A stretch of 64,000 bases of DNA from Pseudomonas taetrolens (GTDB lineage Bacteria > Pseudomonadota > Gammaproteobacteria > Pseudomonadales > Pseudomonadaceae). The position numbers and the translations under genes are program-made. The notes beneath the pieces are model-generated. The model saw only the letters and a program-made list of their open reading frames with translations. It did not search any database and was not told the DNA's origin. The stretch is taken from assembly GCF_900475285.1 (NCBI RefSeq), contig NZ_LS483370.1, positions 4,416,001-4,480,000 on the forward strand, read 5' to 3'. This document shows, piece after piece, positions 18,055 through 27,886 of this stretch (its first letter is position 1; every line of letters begins with the position of its first letter).

Positions 18055-20700
18055 ATGCAAGACCTCGATCCCGTCGAAACCCAGGAATGGCTGGACGCCC
18101 TGGAATCGGTTCTCGACAAAGAAGGCGAAGACCGTGCTCACTACCTGATGACCCGTATGGGTGAGCTCGCTACCCGCACCGGTTCGCAGCTGCCGTACGC
18201 CATCACCACGCCATACCGCAACACGATTCCTGTCACCCACGAAGCACGCATGCCTGGCGACCTGTTCATGGAACGCCGCATTCGCTCGTTGGTTCGCTGG
18301 AACGCGATGGCCATGGTAATGCGCACGAACTTGAAAGATTCTGACCTGGGCGGTCATATCTCCAGCTTCGCGTCCAGTGCAACGCTGTATGACATCGGCT
18401 TCAACTATTTCTTCCAGGCCCCGACCGACGAACACGGCGGCGACCTGATCTACTTCCAGGGCCACACTTCGCCAGGCGTTTACGCCCGTGCGTTCATGGA
18501 AGGCCGTATCACCGAAGAACAAATGAACAACTTCCGCCAGGAAGTCGACGGCCAGGGCCTTTCGTCCTATCCGCACCCTTGGCTGATGCCTGATTTCTGG
18601 CAGTTCCCGACCGTTTCGATGGGCCTTGGTCCGATCCAGGCGATCTACCAGGCACGTTTCATGAAGTACCTGGAAGCCCGCGGCTACATCCCTGCCGGCA
18701 AACAGAAAGTCTGGTGTTTCCTGGGCGACGGCGAGTGCGACGAGCCGGAATCCCTGGGCGCCATCTCGCTGGCTGGCCGCGAAAAACTGGACAACCTGAT
18801 CTTCGTGATCAACTGCAACCTGCAGCGCCTTGATGGCCCTGTTCGTGGCAACGGCAAGATCATCCAGGAGCTCGAAGGCGTATTCCGCGGTGCTCAGTGG
18901 AACGTGACCAAAGTCATCTGGGGCCGTTTCTGGGATCCGCTGCTGGCCAAGGACGTCGACGGTATCCTGCAACGTCGCATGGACGAAGTCATCGACGGCG
19001 AGTACCAGAACTACAAAGCCAAAGACGGCGCGTTTGTACGTGAACACTTCTTCAACACGCCTGAACTCAAGGCGATGGTTGCTGATCTGTCCGACGACGA
19101 GATCTGGAAACTCAACCGTGGCGGCCACGACCCGTACAAGGTCTACGCGGCGTACCACGAAGCGGTCAACCACAAAGAACAGCCGACCGTTATCCTGGCC
19201 AAGACCATCAAAGGTTATGGCACCGGTGCCGGCGAAGCGAAAAACACTGCGCACAACACCAAGAAAGTCGATGTCGACAGCCTGAAGTTGTTCCGCGATC
19301 GCTTCGACATCCCGGTCAAGGATGACGAGATCGAAAACCTGCCATTCTTCAAGCCGGAAGAAGGCAGCGCCGAAGCCCGTTACCTCAGCGAGCGCCGTAC
19401 TGCGCTGGGCGGTTTCGTGCCTCAGCGTCGCGCTCAAAGCATCAGCATTCCGACCCCGCCGCTGGACACCCTCAAGGCGATCCTAGACGGCTCGGGCGAC
19501 CGTGAAATTTCCACCACCATGGCTTTCGTGCGCATCCTGGCGCAGCTGGTCAAGGACAAGGAAATCGGTTCCCGCATCGTGCCGATCATCCCGGACGAAG
19601 CGCGCACCTTCGGTATGGAAGGCATGTTCCGTCAGTTGGGCATCTACTCGTCTGTCGGCCAGCTCTACGAGCCAGTCGATAAAGACCAGGTGATGTTCTA
19701 CAAGGAAGACAAAAAAGGCCAGATTCTCGAAGAAGGCATCAACGAAGCAGGCGCCATGAGCTCCTTCATCGCGGCCGGTACTTCGTACTCGAACCACAAC
19801 CAGCCAATGCTGCCGTTCTACATCTTCTACTCGATGTTCGGCTTCCAGCGCATCGGCGACCTGGCCTGGGCTGCCGGCGACAGCCGTACCCGTGGTTTCC
19901 TGATCGGCGGCACCGCCGGCCGGACCACGCTGAACGGCGAAGGCCTGCAACACGAAGACGGTCACAGCCACATCCTGGCCGCAACCATCCCGAACTGCCG
20001 CACCTTCGATCCAACCTACGGCTACGAGCTGGCGGTGATCATCCAGGACGGCATGAAGAAGATGACCGAAGAGCAACAGGACGTCTTCTACTACATCACC
20101 GTGATGAACGAGTCTTACCAGCAGCCAGCCATGCCGGCCGGTGTCGAGGAAGGCATCGTCAAGGGCATGTACCTGCTCGAAGAAGACACCCGCGAAGCGG
20201 CGCACCACGTACAGCTGATGGGCTCCGGCACCATCCTGCGTGAAGTCCGTGAAGCGGCGAAGATTCTGCGTGACGAGTTCAACATCGGCGCGGACGTATG
20301 GAGCGTTACCAGCTTCAACGAATTGCGTCGCGACGGCCTGGCCGTTGAGCGCACCAACCGTCTGCACCCGGGCCAGAAGCCTAAGCTGAGCTACGTCGAA
20401 GAGTGCCTGACCGGCCGTAAGGGTCCAGTCATTGCCTCCACCGACTACATGAAGCTGTTCGCCGAGCAGATTCGCCAGTGGGTTCCGGTCAAGGAATTCA
20501 AAGTGCTGGGCACTGACGGTTTCGGCCGCAGCGACAGCCGCAAAAAACTGCGTCACTTCTTTGAAGTAGACCGTCACTTCGTGGTGTTGGCAGCCCTGGA
20601 AGCCCTGGCTGACCGTGGCGATATCGAACCCAAGGTGGTGGCTGAAGCCATCGTCAAGTTCGGTATCAACCCGGAAAAACGCAACCCACTGGACTGCTGA
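18055..20700 (+). CDS. aceE: Pyruvate dehydrogenase E1 component AceE (881 aa)
   Basis: Homodimeric E1 of the pyruvate dehydrogenase complex; decarboxylates pyruvate with thiamine diphosphate and passes the acetyl group to the lipoyl domains of AceF. The TPP/Mg2+ motif is visible as GDGECDEPESLGAISLAG followed by NCNLQRLDGPVRGN. The frame is open further upstream (to 17857), but homologues start at MQDLDPVETQEWLDALE, which is the ATG at 18055. 881 residues is the usual length. It forms an operon with aceF, 11 bp downstream, and two HexR-like palindromes precede it. Confidence 0.97.
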   Translation: MQDLDPVETQEWLDALESVLDKEGEDRAHYLMTRMGELATRTGSQLPYAITTPYRNTIPVTHEARMPGDLFMERRIRSLVRWNAMAMVMRTNLKDSDLGGHISSFASSATLYDIGFNYFFQAPTDEHGGDLIYFQGHTSPGVYARAFMEGRITEEQMNNFRQEVDGQGLSSYPHPWLMPDFWQFPTVSMGLGPIQAIYQARFMKYLEARGYIPAGKQKVWCFLGDGECDEPESLGAISLAGREKLDNLIFVINCNLQRLDGPVRGNGKIIQELEGVFRGAQWNVTKVIWGRFWDPLLAKDVDGILQRRMDEVIDGEYQNYKAKDGAFVREHFFNTPELKAMVADLSDDEIWKLNRGGHDPYKVYAAYHEAVNHKEQPTVILAKTIKGYGTGAGEAKNTAHNTKKVDVDSLKLFRDRFDIPVKDDEIENLPFFKPEEGSAEARYLSERRTALGGFVPQRRAQSISIPTPPLDTLKAILDGSGDREISTTMAFVRILAQLVKDKEIGSRIVPIIPDEARTFGMEGMFRQLGIYSSVGQLYEPVDKDQVMFYKEDKKGQILEEGINEAGAMSSFIAAGTSYSNHNQPMLPFYIFYSMFGFQRIGDLAWAAGDSRTRGFLIGGTAGRTTLNGEGLQHEDGHSHILAATIPNCRTFDPTYGYELAVIIQDGMKKMTEEQQDVFYYITVMNESYQQPAMPAGVEEGIVKGMYLLEEDTREAAHHVQLMGSGTILREVREAAKILRDEFNIGADVWSVTSFNELRRDGLAVERTNRLHPGQKPKLSYVEECLTGRKGPVIASTDYMKLFAEQIRQWVPVKEFKVLGTDGFGRSDSRKKLRHFFEVDRHFVVLAALEALADRGDIEPKVVAEAIVKFGINPEKRNPLDC

Positions 20701-20711
20701 GGAGAATATTT

Positions 20712-22343
20712 GTGAGCGAACTCATTCGAGTACCTGACATCGGCAGCGGTGAAGGTGAAGTTATCGAGCTGATGGTCAAGGTTGGCGATCGTATTGAAGC
20801 CGACCAGAGCATCCTGACGCTGGAATCGGACAAGGCGAGCATGGAAATTCCTGCTCCCAAGTCCGGCATCGTCAAAAGCCTGAAAGTAAAGCTGGGCGAC
20901 CGCTTGAAAGAGGGCGACGAACTGCTGGAACTGGAAGTCGAAGGTGGCGCTGCAGCCCCTGAAGCGCCAGCCCCGGCTGCAGCTGAAAAGCCTGCTGCCG
21001 CACCTGCTGCCGAGGCCCCTGCGGCGCCGGCCGCTGCGGCGCCGGCCAGCTCGACCGTGCAGGACATTCATGTCCCGGACATCGGTTCGTCGGGCAAAGC
21101 CAAAATCATCGAGATCCTGGTCAAGGCCGGCGATACCGTCGAGGCTGATCAATCGCTGATCACCCTCGAATCCGACAAGGCCAGCATGGAAATTCCATCG
21201 CCAGCCGCCGGTGTGGTTGAAAGCATTGCGGTCAAGCTGGATGACGAAGTCGGCACCGGTGACTTTATCCTCAAGCTCAAGGTAGCAGGCGCCGCGGCGC
21301 CGGCTGCTCCAGCGCCTGCTGCAAAAGCTGAAGCGCCTGCCGCGCCTGCTGCTGCCGCACCGGCACCTGCGCCTGCCGCCAAAGCCGAGGCAGCCCCTGC
21401 CCCGGCCGCCGCGCCTGCGCCAAAAGGTGCCAAGGCCCATGCCGGCCCTGCCGTTCGCCAACTGGCGCGCGAGTTTGGTGTCGAGCTGAGCGCGGTCAGC
21501 GCAAGCGGTCCGCACGGTCGCGTGCTCAAGGAAGACGTGCAGGTGTACGTCAAAGCCATGATGCAGAAGGCCAAGGAAGCACCGGCTGCCGGCGCAACCG
21601 GCGGCGCAGGCATTCCTCCGATTCCGGTGGTCGACTTCAGCCGTTTCGGTGAAGTTGAAGAAGTGGCCATGACCCGCCTGATGCAAATCGGCGCGTCGAG
21701 CCTGCACCGCAGCTGGCTGAACATCCCGCACGTGACTCAGTTCGACCAGGCTGACATCACCGAGCTGGAAGCTTTCCGCGTCGCACAAAAAGCCGTCGCC
21801 GAAAAAGCCGGTGTGAAACTGACCGTACTGCCACTGCTGCTCAAGTCCTGCGCGCACCTGCTCAAGGAAATGCCGGACTTCAACAGCTCGCTCGCGCCAA
21901 GCGGCAAGGCGATCATCCGCAAGAAGTACGTGAACATCGGCTTCGCCGTGGACACCCCGGATGGCTTGCTGGTCCCTGTGATCAAGAACGTCGATCAGAA
22001 GAGCCTGCTGCAACTGGCAGCCGAAGCCGCTGCACTGGCCGCCAAAGCCCGTGACAAGAAGCTCACCGCTGACGACATGCAAGGCGCTTGCTTCACCATC
22101 TCCAGCCTCGGCCACATTGGCGGCACCGGCTTCACGCCGATCGTCAACGCGCCGGAAGTGGCGATCCTGGGTGTTTCCAAGGCAACCATCCAGCCAGTCT
22201 GGGACGGCAAAGCCTTCCAGCCGAAACTGATGCTGCCACTGTCGCTGTCCTACGATCACCGTGTGATCAACGGTGCTGCAGCAGCGCGCTTCACCAAGCG
22301 CCTGAGCGACTTGCTGGCCGACATCCGCACCATCCTGCTGTAA
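20712..22343 (+). CDS. aceF: Dihydrolipoamide acetyltransferase AceF, E2 of pyruvate dehydrogenase (543 aa)
   Basis: Core of the complex; transfers acetyl from lipoyl-lysine to CoA. Domain order: lipoyl domain 1 (lysine in ESDKASMEIP near residue 42), Ala/Pro-rich linker, lipoyl domain 2 (a second ESDKASMEIP near residue 158), a second Ala/Pro linker, the E1/E3-binding domain (VRQLAREFGVELSAV), then the catalytic domain ending with SYDHRVINGAAAARF. Two lipoyl domains, with HRVING where E. coli has HRVIDG, is the Pseudomonas/Azotobacter form. GTG start at 20712 with GGAG nine bases upstream. A terminator follows. Confidence 0.96.
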   Translation: MSELIRVPDIGSGEGEVIELMVKVGDRIEADQSILTLESDKASMEIPAPKSGIVKSLKVKLGDRLKEGDELLELEVEGGAAAPEAPAPAAAEKPAAAPAAEAPAAPAAAAPASSTVQDIHVPDIGSSGKAKIIEILVKAGDTVEADQSLITLESDKASMEIPSPAAGVVESIAVKLDDEVGTGDFILKLKVAGAAAPAAPAPAAKAEAPAAPAAAAPAPAPAAKAEAAPAPAAAPAPKGAKAHAGPAVRQLAREFGVELSAVSASGPHGRVLKEDVQVYVKAMMQKAKEAPAAGATGGAGIPPIPVVDFSRFGEVEEVAMTRLMQIGASSLHRSWLNIPHVTQFDQADITELEAFRVAQKAVAEKAGVKLTVLPLLLKSCAHLLKEMPDFNSSLAPSGKAIIRKKYVNIGFAVDTPDGLLVPVIKNVDQKSLLQLAAEAAALAAKARDKKLTADDMQGACFTISSLGHIGGTGFTPIVNAPEVAILGVSKATIQPVWDGKAFQPKLMLPLSLSYDHRVINGAAAARFTKRLSDLLADIRTILL

Positions 22344-22413
22344 GCCACGTCCCGGCCTTCTTCACCGAAGGCCGGGGCAACGCACTGTTTTCCGAGCGCC
22401 ACGCTCGTACCTC

Positions 22414-22443
22414 AACCCCGCCCGTTTGGCGGGGCTTTTTTTT
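22414..22443 (+). terminator. Rho-independent terminator after aceEF
   Basis: Stem CCCCGCC (22416-22422) pairs with GGCGGGG (22428-22434) around a 5-nt loop, followed by C and a run of eight T. A second hairpin (GGCCTTC/GAAGGCC) lies just upstream, shortly after the aceF stop. Confidence 0.9.
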
Positions 22444-22617
22444 GCCTGGACTATCGTGATTCCGTTGCATTGCGTCGCCCCGGACGAGTAAAACGAGAGC
22501 ACGCACTTACAAAATGTGTAATCCCCCCTATCGTCCTTCAGAAGCGCCCTCGTCGGCCGATAACCTTGGGTAGCAGATTGCCCGTACGCAATCCATATCT
22601 GTGAAGCGAGTGTCTCA

Positions 22618-24507
22618 ATGAAAAGCCAACCCGATGCTGCCCTGCGCATGGCAGCCGAGGTCGTAACGCAGTTGCCCGTGCCTTTGCGGCCCGACGTGCC
22701 GCGTTTCGCACGGCTCAATGAAGCCAGCTCGGCTCCGCTGGCCGACCTGGAAAGCCAAAACTCTCGCCTGCAAATCGCTCTGGAACTCAACCAGCACGCC
22801 CAGCAAGAGCAACTGCAACACTTGCGCACGGCGACCAACGCCCTGCACCTGTTCCAGCGCGCGGTCGAGCAGAGTGCCAACGCCTTTTTGCTGGTCAACT
22901 GTGAAGGTGTGGTGGAGTACGTAAACCCCAGCTTTACCGCAATCACTCAATACAGCACCGAAGAAGTTCAAGGCCAAAAACTGTCCGAACTGCCCGCCCT
23001 TGAGAACCTCAGCGACCTGTTGTTCGATGCGCACTCAAGCCTGAGCAAAGGCAACAGTTGGCAAGGTGAATTCAAAAGCCGACGCAAAAACCTGGAACCC
23101 TACTGGGGCCAGATGTCGATTTCCAAGGTCTATGGTGACAACCGCGAGCTGACCCACTACATCGGCATTTATGAAGACATCACCGGTGCAAAGCTGGCCC
23201 AACAGCGTATCGAGCGCCTGGCGTATACAGACAACCTGACCAACCTGGAAAACCGCCCGGCCTTCATCCGCAATCTTGACGAACGCTTTGCCCGTGACAG
23301 CACCACCCCGGTTTGCCTGCTGCTGGTGGACATCGACAACTTCAAGCGGATCAATGACAGCCTCGGCCATCAAACCGGCGACAAACTGCTGATCAGCCTC
23401 GCCCGCCGCCTGCGCAACAGCCTGAGCCCCGGCGATGGCCTGGCGCGTTTTGCCAGTAACGAATTTGCCGTTCTGCTCAATGACACGACTATCGAGACCG
23501 GCCAGCAGACAGCCAGCCAACTGCTGCTGACCCTCGACAAGCCGATGTTCGTCGACAACCAGTTGATCAGCGTCACCGGCTCCGTCGGGGTCGCCTGCGC
23601 GCCGCTGCATGGCCGCGAGCCGCAAACCCTGATGCGCAACGCCGGCCTGGCCCTGCACAAGGCCAAAGCCAACGGCAAGCATCAGGTGCAAGTGTTTACC
23701 GAGACCTTGAATGCCGAAGCCAGCTACAAGCTGTTTGTGGAAAACAACCTGCGGCGCGCCCTGACACAAAACGAACTCGACGTGTTTTACCAGCCCAAGC
23801 TCTGCTTGCGTACCGGACGGCTGCTGGGCATGGAAGCCTTGCTGCGCTGGAATCACCCCAAGAACGGCATGATTCGCCCTGATCAGTTCATCAGCGTGGC
23901 CGAAGAAACCGGACTGATCATCCCCATTGGCAAATGGGTCGCCCGCCAGGCCTGCCGCATGAGCAAGCAACTGAGTGCCGCTGGTCTGGGCAATCTGCAA
24001 GTGGCAATTAATGTGTCACCCAAGCAGTTTGCCGACCCGGACCTGGTGCCGTCGTTTGCCAGCATCCTCAAGGAAGAACAACTGCCCGCCACCTTGCTTG
24101 AGCTTGAATTGACCGAGGGCCTGCTGCTGGAGGCTACTGCCGGCACCCGCCAGCAACTCGAGCAACTCAAAAAACTCGGCCTGAGCCTGGCCATGGACGA
24201 TTTCGGCACGGGCTATTCCTCGCTCAGTTACCTGAAGAAATTCCCGATCGATATCATCAAAATCGACCGCAGTTTTATCAACGATATCCCGGACAACCAA
24301 CACGATATGGAGATCACCTCCGCCGTGATCGCCATGGCGCATAATCTCAAGCTCAAAGTGGTTGCCGAAGGCATCGAAACCGCTGCACAGTTAGCGTTCC
24401 TGCGTCGCCATCGCTGTGATGTGGGCCAAGGCTATCTGTTTGATCGCCCCATCCCCGGCAGAGAGCTGGCAGAGAAGCTCAAACGCTATCCACGCGGCCC
24501 GGCCTGA
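22618..24507 (+). CDS. dipA: PAS-GGDEF-EAL protein, c-di-GMP phosphodiesterase (DipA type, 629 aa)
   Basis: Expected to hydrolyse cyclic di-GMP and promote biofilm dispersal. Domains: a coiled-coil-like start, a PAS domain (about 80-200, [19 protein letters not shown]), a GGDEF domain (about 205-360) and an EAL domain (about 375-620). The GGDEF active site reads ASNEF (279-283), so diguanylate cyclase activity should be lost. The EAL domain has its key motifs: MEALLRW (E406), [10 protein letters not shown] and EGIET. The position after aceEF and before msrA matches P. aeruginosa PA5017 (DipA). No membrane segment is seen, so it is probably cytoplasmic. Confidence 0.9.
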   Translation: MKSQPDAALRMAAEVVTQLPVPLRPDVPRFARLNEASSAPLADLESQNSRLQIALELNQHAQQEQLQHLRTATNALHLFQRAVEQSANAFLLVNCEGVVEYVNPSFTAITQYSTEEVQGQKLSELPALENLSDLLFDAHSSLSKGNSWQGEFKSRRKNLEPYWGQMSISKVYGDNRELTHYIGIYEDITGAKLAQQRIERLAYTDNLTNLENRPAFIRNLDERFARDSTTPVCLLLVDIDNFKRINDSLGHQTGDKLLISLARRLRNSLSPGDGLARFASNEFAVLLNDTTIETGQQTASQLLLTLDKPMFVDNQLISVTGSVGVACAPLHGREPQTLMRNAGLALHKAKANGKHQVQVFTETLNAEASYKLFVENNLRRALTQNELDVFYQPKLCLRTGRLLGMEALLRWNHPKNGMIRPDQFISVAEETGLIIPIGKWVARQACRMSKQLSAAGLGNLQVAINVSPKQFADPDLVPSFASILKEEQLPATLLELELTEGLLLEATAGTRQQLEQLKKLGLSLAMDDFGTGYSSLSYLKKFPIDIIKIDRSFINDIPDNQHDMEITSAVIAMAHNLKLKVVAEGIETAAQLAFLRRHRCDVGQGYLFDRPIPGRELAEKLKRYPRGPA

Positions 24508-24574
24508 CAGCACCGGAACACTCGGGCACACTGATGGCCTAACTCCCTACACGCTGACTGAGAGGACTTGCAAC

Positions 24575-25222
24575 ATGGTCTTGCGCTCGGAAATCCTGGT
24601 GAACAAAAACGTGTTACCCACTAAAGAACAAGCATTGCCCGGCCGCACCACCTTCGTGGAGCTGCCCGAAAAACACTACGTAACCGGTGAACCGCTGCTG
24701 GGTCCCTTCCTGGGCAATGTAGGCTTCGCCATTTTCGGCCTGGGTTGCTTCTGGGGTGCAGAACGCAAGTTCTGGCAACGTGAAGGCGTGGTCAGCACTG
24801 TCGTTGGTTATGCCGGCGGCTACACGCCAAACCCGACCTACGAAGAAGTCTGCTCCGGGCTGACGGGCCACACCGAAGTGGTGCTGGTTGTCTACGATCA
24901 GGACAAGGTCAGCTACAAAGAGCTGTTGGCGATGTTCTGGGAGCTGCACAACCCAACCCAGGGCATGCGTCAGGGCAACGATATCGGCACGCAGTATCGT
25001 TCGGTCATCTACTGCACGACGCCTGAGCAGCTGGAAGAAGCACTGGAGAGCAAGAAGGTCTTCCAGGCCGAGCTGGAAAAGGCGGGGCTGGGCGCCATTA
25101 CCACTGAAATCGAACAAGCCCCGACGGTGTACTTCGCCGAGGCCTATCATCAGCAATACCTGGCAAAGAACCCCGAAGGCTATTGCGGCATTGGCGGCAC
25201 AGGCGTGACCTGCCCGATCTGA
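24575..25222 (+). CDS. msrA: Peptide methionine-S-sulfoxide reductase MsrA (215 aa)
   Basis: Repairs the S-epimer of methionine sulfoxide in proteins and free methionine. The catalytic motif GCFWGAE contains the nucleophilic Cys. [23 protein letters not shown] and the C-terminal [17 protein letters not shown] (resolving Cys) are typical. The frame is open to 24416 inside dipA, but the MsrA start is the ATG at 24575, with GAGAGGA upstream. It has the N-terminal extension common in Pseudomonas MsrA. Confidence 0.96.
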   Translation: MVLRSEILVNKNVLPTKEQALPGRTTFVELPEKHYVTGEPLLGPFLGNVGFAIFGLGCFWGAERKFWQREGVVSTVVGYAGGYTPNPTYEEVCSGLTGHTEVVLVVYDQDKVSYKELLAMFWELHNPTQGMRQGNDIGTQYRSVIYCTTPEQLEEALESKKVFQAELEKAGLGAITTEIEQAPTVYFAEAYHQQYLAKNPEGYCGIGGTGVTCPI

Positions 25223-25227
25223 TTTGA

Positions 25228-25311
25228 CTGTAGCCGTTGCTGAGGGTGCGACAAGGCCCTCAAATAGCGGGGCGCTTCGTCCCACTTCGCAGCCTGCGGC
25301 AGCGGCTACAG
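25228..25311. repeat. 84-bp inverted-end element between msrA and rlmJ
   Basis: Ends are a perfect 9-bp inverted repeat, CTGTAGCCG (25228-25236) and CGGCTACAG (25303-25311), with further imperfect pairing inward (TGCTGAGGGTGCGA against TCGCAGCCTGCGGCA). This differs from the GAGCAAGCTCGC REP family elsewhere in the window. A related fragment (GCTGCTGCAGATTGCGGCAG) follows near 25352. It separates the convergent msrA and rlmJ genes. Confidence 0.75.
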
Positions 25312-25375
25312 GAGGTTCGCGTAAAGCGCCGTGGCGCAGCTCGACGCGACCGCTGCTGCAGATTGCGGCAGGGGT

Positions 25376-26212
25376 TTACTCAGCGATCAACCACTCCATC
25401 TGCCAACCGCCCTGGGTCTGGCCGAGTTTTTTGGCCAGCCATGGCAGCAGCTCGCGCAGCTCTTCTTCCAGGCCCCACGGCGGATTGGCAATGGCCAGGC
25501 CCGAGCCATTCAGGCTGTTCGGGGTGTCCAGCGGGTGCACGAACAACTCCACCTGAAGCAGTTTCGGCGCGCCTGAGCCCGCCAGATCCTGATAAAAACG
25601 ACGCAGCTGGCGCTTGTCCTTGATCGGATACCAGATCGCGACCACGCTCTGGCGCATGCGGCTGATCGCGTCTTTCAACGACTCGGCGCAGCGCTTCATC
25701 TCATCGAGCTTTTCAAACGGCGGATCAATCAGCATCAGTCCCCGTTTTTCAGCCACTGGCAGCAGCGCACGCGGCACATGCCAGCCTTCGCCCAGATGCA
25801 CGGCCACGCGACGGTCGCCACGCATGTTGTCTTTCAGCATCACACCGTCTTCAGGGTGTTTTTCATTCAGCAGCACGCGATCCTGAGAACGGGTCAAGCG
25901 CCGCGCCAGCTCAGGCGAACCCGGGTAATAGCGCAGTTCGCCATCGGGGTTCATCTTGTGCAACACCTGCATGTAATCAGCAGTCACCGCGGGCAGGTCT
26001 TTCTGGCCCCACAAGCGCGCGATGCCCTCCAGGTACTCACCCGTGCGATTGGCCTGGTCGCCTTTGAGGTCATACAAACCAATACCGGCGTGAGTATCGA
26101 GGTAAGCAAAAGGCTGCTCTTTACGCGACATCAGGGCGATGAGGCGGGTCAAGACCACATGTTTGAAGACGTCGGCGTGGTTGCCGGCGTGGAAGGCGTG
26201 ACGATAATTCAT
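25376..26212 (-). CDS. rlmJ: 23S rRNA A2030 N6-methyltransferase RlmJ (278 aa)
   Basis: SAM-dependent methyltransferase that modifies adenine 2030 of 23S rRNA. The N-terminus MNYRHAFHAGNHADVFKH is the family hallmark, and LMLIDPPFE carries the DPPF catalytic motif of N6-adenine methyltransferases. Length matches E. coli RlmJ (YhiR). Stand-alone gene, convergent with msrA. Confidence 0.94.
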   Translation of the reverse strand: MNYRHAFHAGNHADVFKHVVLTRLIALMSRKEQPFAYLDTHAGIGLYDLKGDQANRTGEYLEGIARLWGQKDLPAVTADYMQVLHKMNPDGELRYYPGSPELARRLTRSQDRVLLNEKHPEDGVMLKDNMRGDRRVAVHLGEGWHVPRALLPVAEKRGLMLIDPPFEKLDEMKRCAESLKDAISRMRQSVVAIWYPIKDKRQLRRFYQDLAGSGAPKLLQVELFVHPLDTPNSLNGSGLAIANPPWGLEEELRELLPWLAKKLGQTQGGWQMEWLIAE

Positions 26213-26327
26213 GATTGCTCCTGCGCAGGTGGCGAAGTTTACCTGTTACAGCGCATCACCGTCAGGGGTTAAGCCGCGGGTAGCGCCCGACGGCAGCCTG
26301 AAACCGTGCCAGGCACCGGTTACAGGC

Positions 26328-26364
26328 AAAAAAACGGCCCGCCTTTTAAGGGGCGGGCCGTTTT
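26328..26364 (-). terminator. Rho-independent terminator after putP
   Basis: A 13-bp perfect stem, AAAACGGCCCGCC (26331-26343) with GGCGGGCCGTTTT (26352-26364), flanked on the left by further A that become a U tract on the minus strand. It lies 34 bp beyond the putP stop. Confidence 0.9.
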
Positions 26365-26398
26365 CATCTGCGATCAATCGAGCCGTGGCTCAAAGGAC

Positions 26399-27886
26399 TC
26401 AGTGGTTTTGCTGGAAATCTTTTTCGGCAGCGGCGAAACGCTCGATCATCTTCTTGCTTGGGCCTTGGCCCATGGTGCTGACCACATAAATGGCCAAGCT
26501 GGCGAAGATGAAGCCCGGGATGATTTCGTACAGACCCAGCAGTTCGAAGTGCTTCCACACGATCACAGTGATGGCGCCGACCACAATACCGGCCAATGCA
26601 CCATTACGGGTCATGCCTTTCCACAGTACCGAGATCAGTACCACTGGACCGAAAGCAGCACCGAAGCCTGCCCATGCGTAGCTCACCAGACCCAGTACAC
26701 GGTTCTCAGGGTTGGCAGCCAGCGCGATGGCAATCAGTGCAACCGCCAGAACCATGATCCGGCCAACCCAAACCAGCTCCCGCTGAGAAGCATGTTTACG
26801 CAGGAAGGTTTTGTAGAAGTCTTCGGTCAAGGCGCTGGAGCACACCAGCAACTGGCAGCTCAAGGTGCTCATGACCGCCGCCAGGATGGCCGACAGCAGG
26901 ACACCGGCAATCCATGGGTTGAACAGCAGCTTGGCCAGTTCGATGAACACGCGCTCCGGGTTTTCGGTCACAGGACCGGCTACTTCCGGGTGCGCCGCGA
27001 AGTAGGCGATACCGAAGAAGCCAACACCCACGGTACCGGCCAGGCACAGGATCATCCAGGCCATGGAGATGCGACGCGCCTTGGCAATGGACTTGACCGA
27101 ATCGGCCGCCATGAAACGCGCCAGGATGTGCGGCTGACCGAAGTAACCCAGCCCCCAGCCCATCAGCGAGATGATGCCGATGAAGGAGGTGTTTTTCAGC
27201 ATGTCGAAGTTGGTTGGATCACTGGCTTCGATGGCCAGGAATGTGGTGTCAACGCCACCGGTGGCCAGGAGCACGAAGATCGGCGTGAGAATCAGCGCGA
27301 AAATCATCAGGGTTGCTTGAACGGTGTCCGTCCAGCTCACTGCCAGGAAGCCGCCGATGAAGGTGTAAGCGATGGTCGCTGCAGCACCCGCCCACAGGGC
27401 TGTTTCGTAGGTCATGCCGAAGGTGCTTTCAAACAGACGGGCACCGGCCACGATGCCAGAGGCACAGTAGATAGTGAAGAACACCAGGATCACAACGGCC
27501 GAGATAATCCGCAGCAGCCCACTTGTATCTTCAAAACGGCTGGAAAAATAATCCGGCAGGGTGAGTGCATCACCGTTGTGTTCGGTCTGCACCCGCAGGC
27601 GGCCTGCAACGAACAGCCAGTTCAGGTAGGCACCGGTTACCAGACCGATGGCGATCCAGCTCTCCGACAGGCCGGAAACATAAATCGCACCCGGCAAACC
27701 CATCAACAACCAGCCGCTCATGTCCGAGGCGCCAGCGGACAATGCTGTCACGACGCTGCCCAAGCTGCGGCCACCGAGAATATAGTCCGAAAGGTTATTG
27801 GTGGAGCGATAGGCCATTAGGCCAATCAGCACCATTGCCACGATATAGATCACGAACGTGATCAGGGTTGGGTTATTTAAACTCAT
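26399..27886 (-). CDS. putP: Sodium/proline symporter PutP (495 aa)
   Basis: Sodium:solute symporter family (SSS); imports proline with Na+. About 13 membrane helices can be traced. Family segments: RSTNNLSDYILGGRSLG after helix 1, SAGASDMSGWLLMGLPGA (Na+/proline site region), and GWGLGYFGQPHILARFMA. I chose the ATG at 27886 (MSLNNPTLITFVIYI); the frame extends to 27979 through non-conserved sequence. Divergent from putA across a region with six PutA-type operators, so PutA should repress it when proline is absent. Confidence 0.96.
   Translation of the reverse strand: MSLNNPTLITFVIYIVAMVLIGLMAYRSTNNLSDYILGGRSLGSVVTALSAGASDMSGWLLMGLPGAIYVSGLSESWIAIGLVTGAYLNWLFVAGRLRVQTEHNGDALTLPDYFSSRFEDTSGLLRIISAVVILVFFTIYCASGIVAGARLFESTFGMTYETALWAGAAATIAYTFIGGFLAVSWTDTVQATLMIFALILTPIFVLLATGGVDTTFLAIEASDPTNFDMLKNTSFIGIISLMGWGLGYFGQPHILARFMAADSVKSIAKARRISMAWMILCLAGTVGVGFFGIAYFAAHPEVAGPVTENPERVFIELAKLLFNPWIAGVLLSAILAAVMSTLSCQLLVCSSALTEDFYKTFLRKHASQRELVWVGRIMVLAVALIAIALAANPENRVLGLVSYAWAGFGAAFGPVVLISVLWKGMTRNGALAGIVVGAITVIVWKHFELLGLYEIIPGFIFASLAIYVVSTMGQGPSKKMIERFAAAEKDFQQNH

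Noticed and set aside
17887..19437. Long open frame (516 codons) on the minus strand opposite aceE
   Set aside because: It mirrors the codon bias of aceE in high-GC DNA; the translation is low-complexity and matches no family I know, while aceE is certain.
20574..22259. 561-codon minus-strand frame opposite aceF
   Set aside because: Arises from the Ala/Pro-rich linkers and GC-rich third positions of aceF; Gly/Arg-rich translation with no domain.
26306..27820. 504-codon plus-strand frame opposite putP
   Set aside because: His/Gln/Asp-rich nonsense translation typical of the reverse of a membrane protein gene; begins inside the putP terminator.
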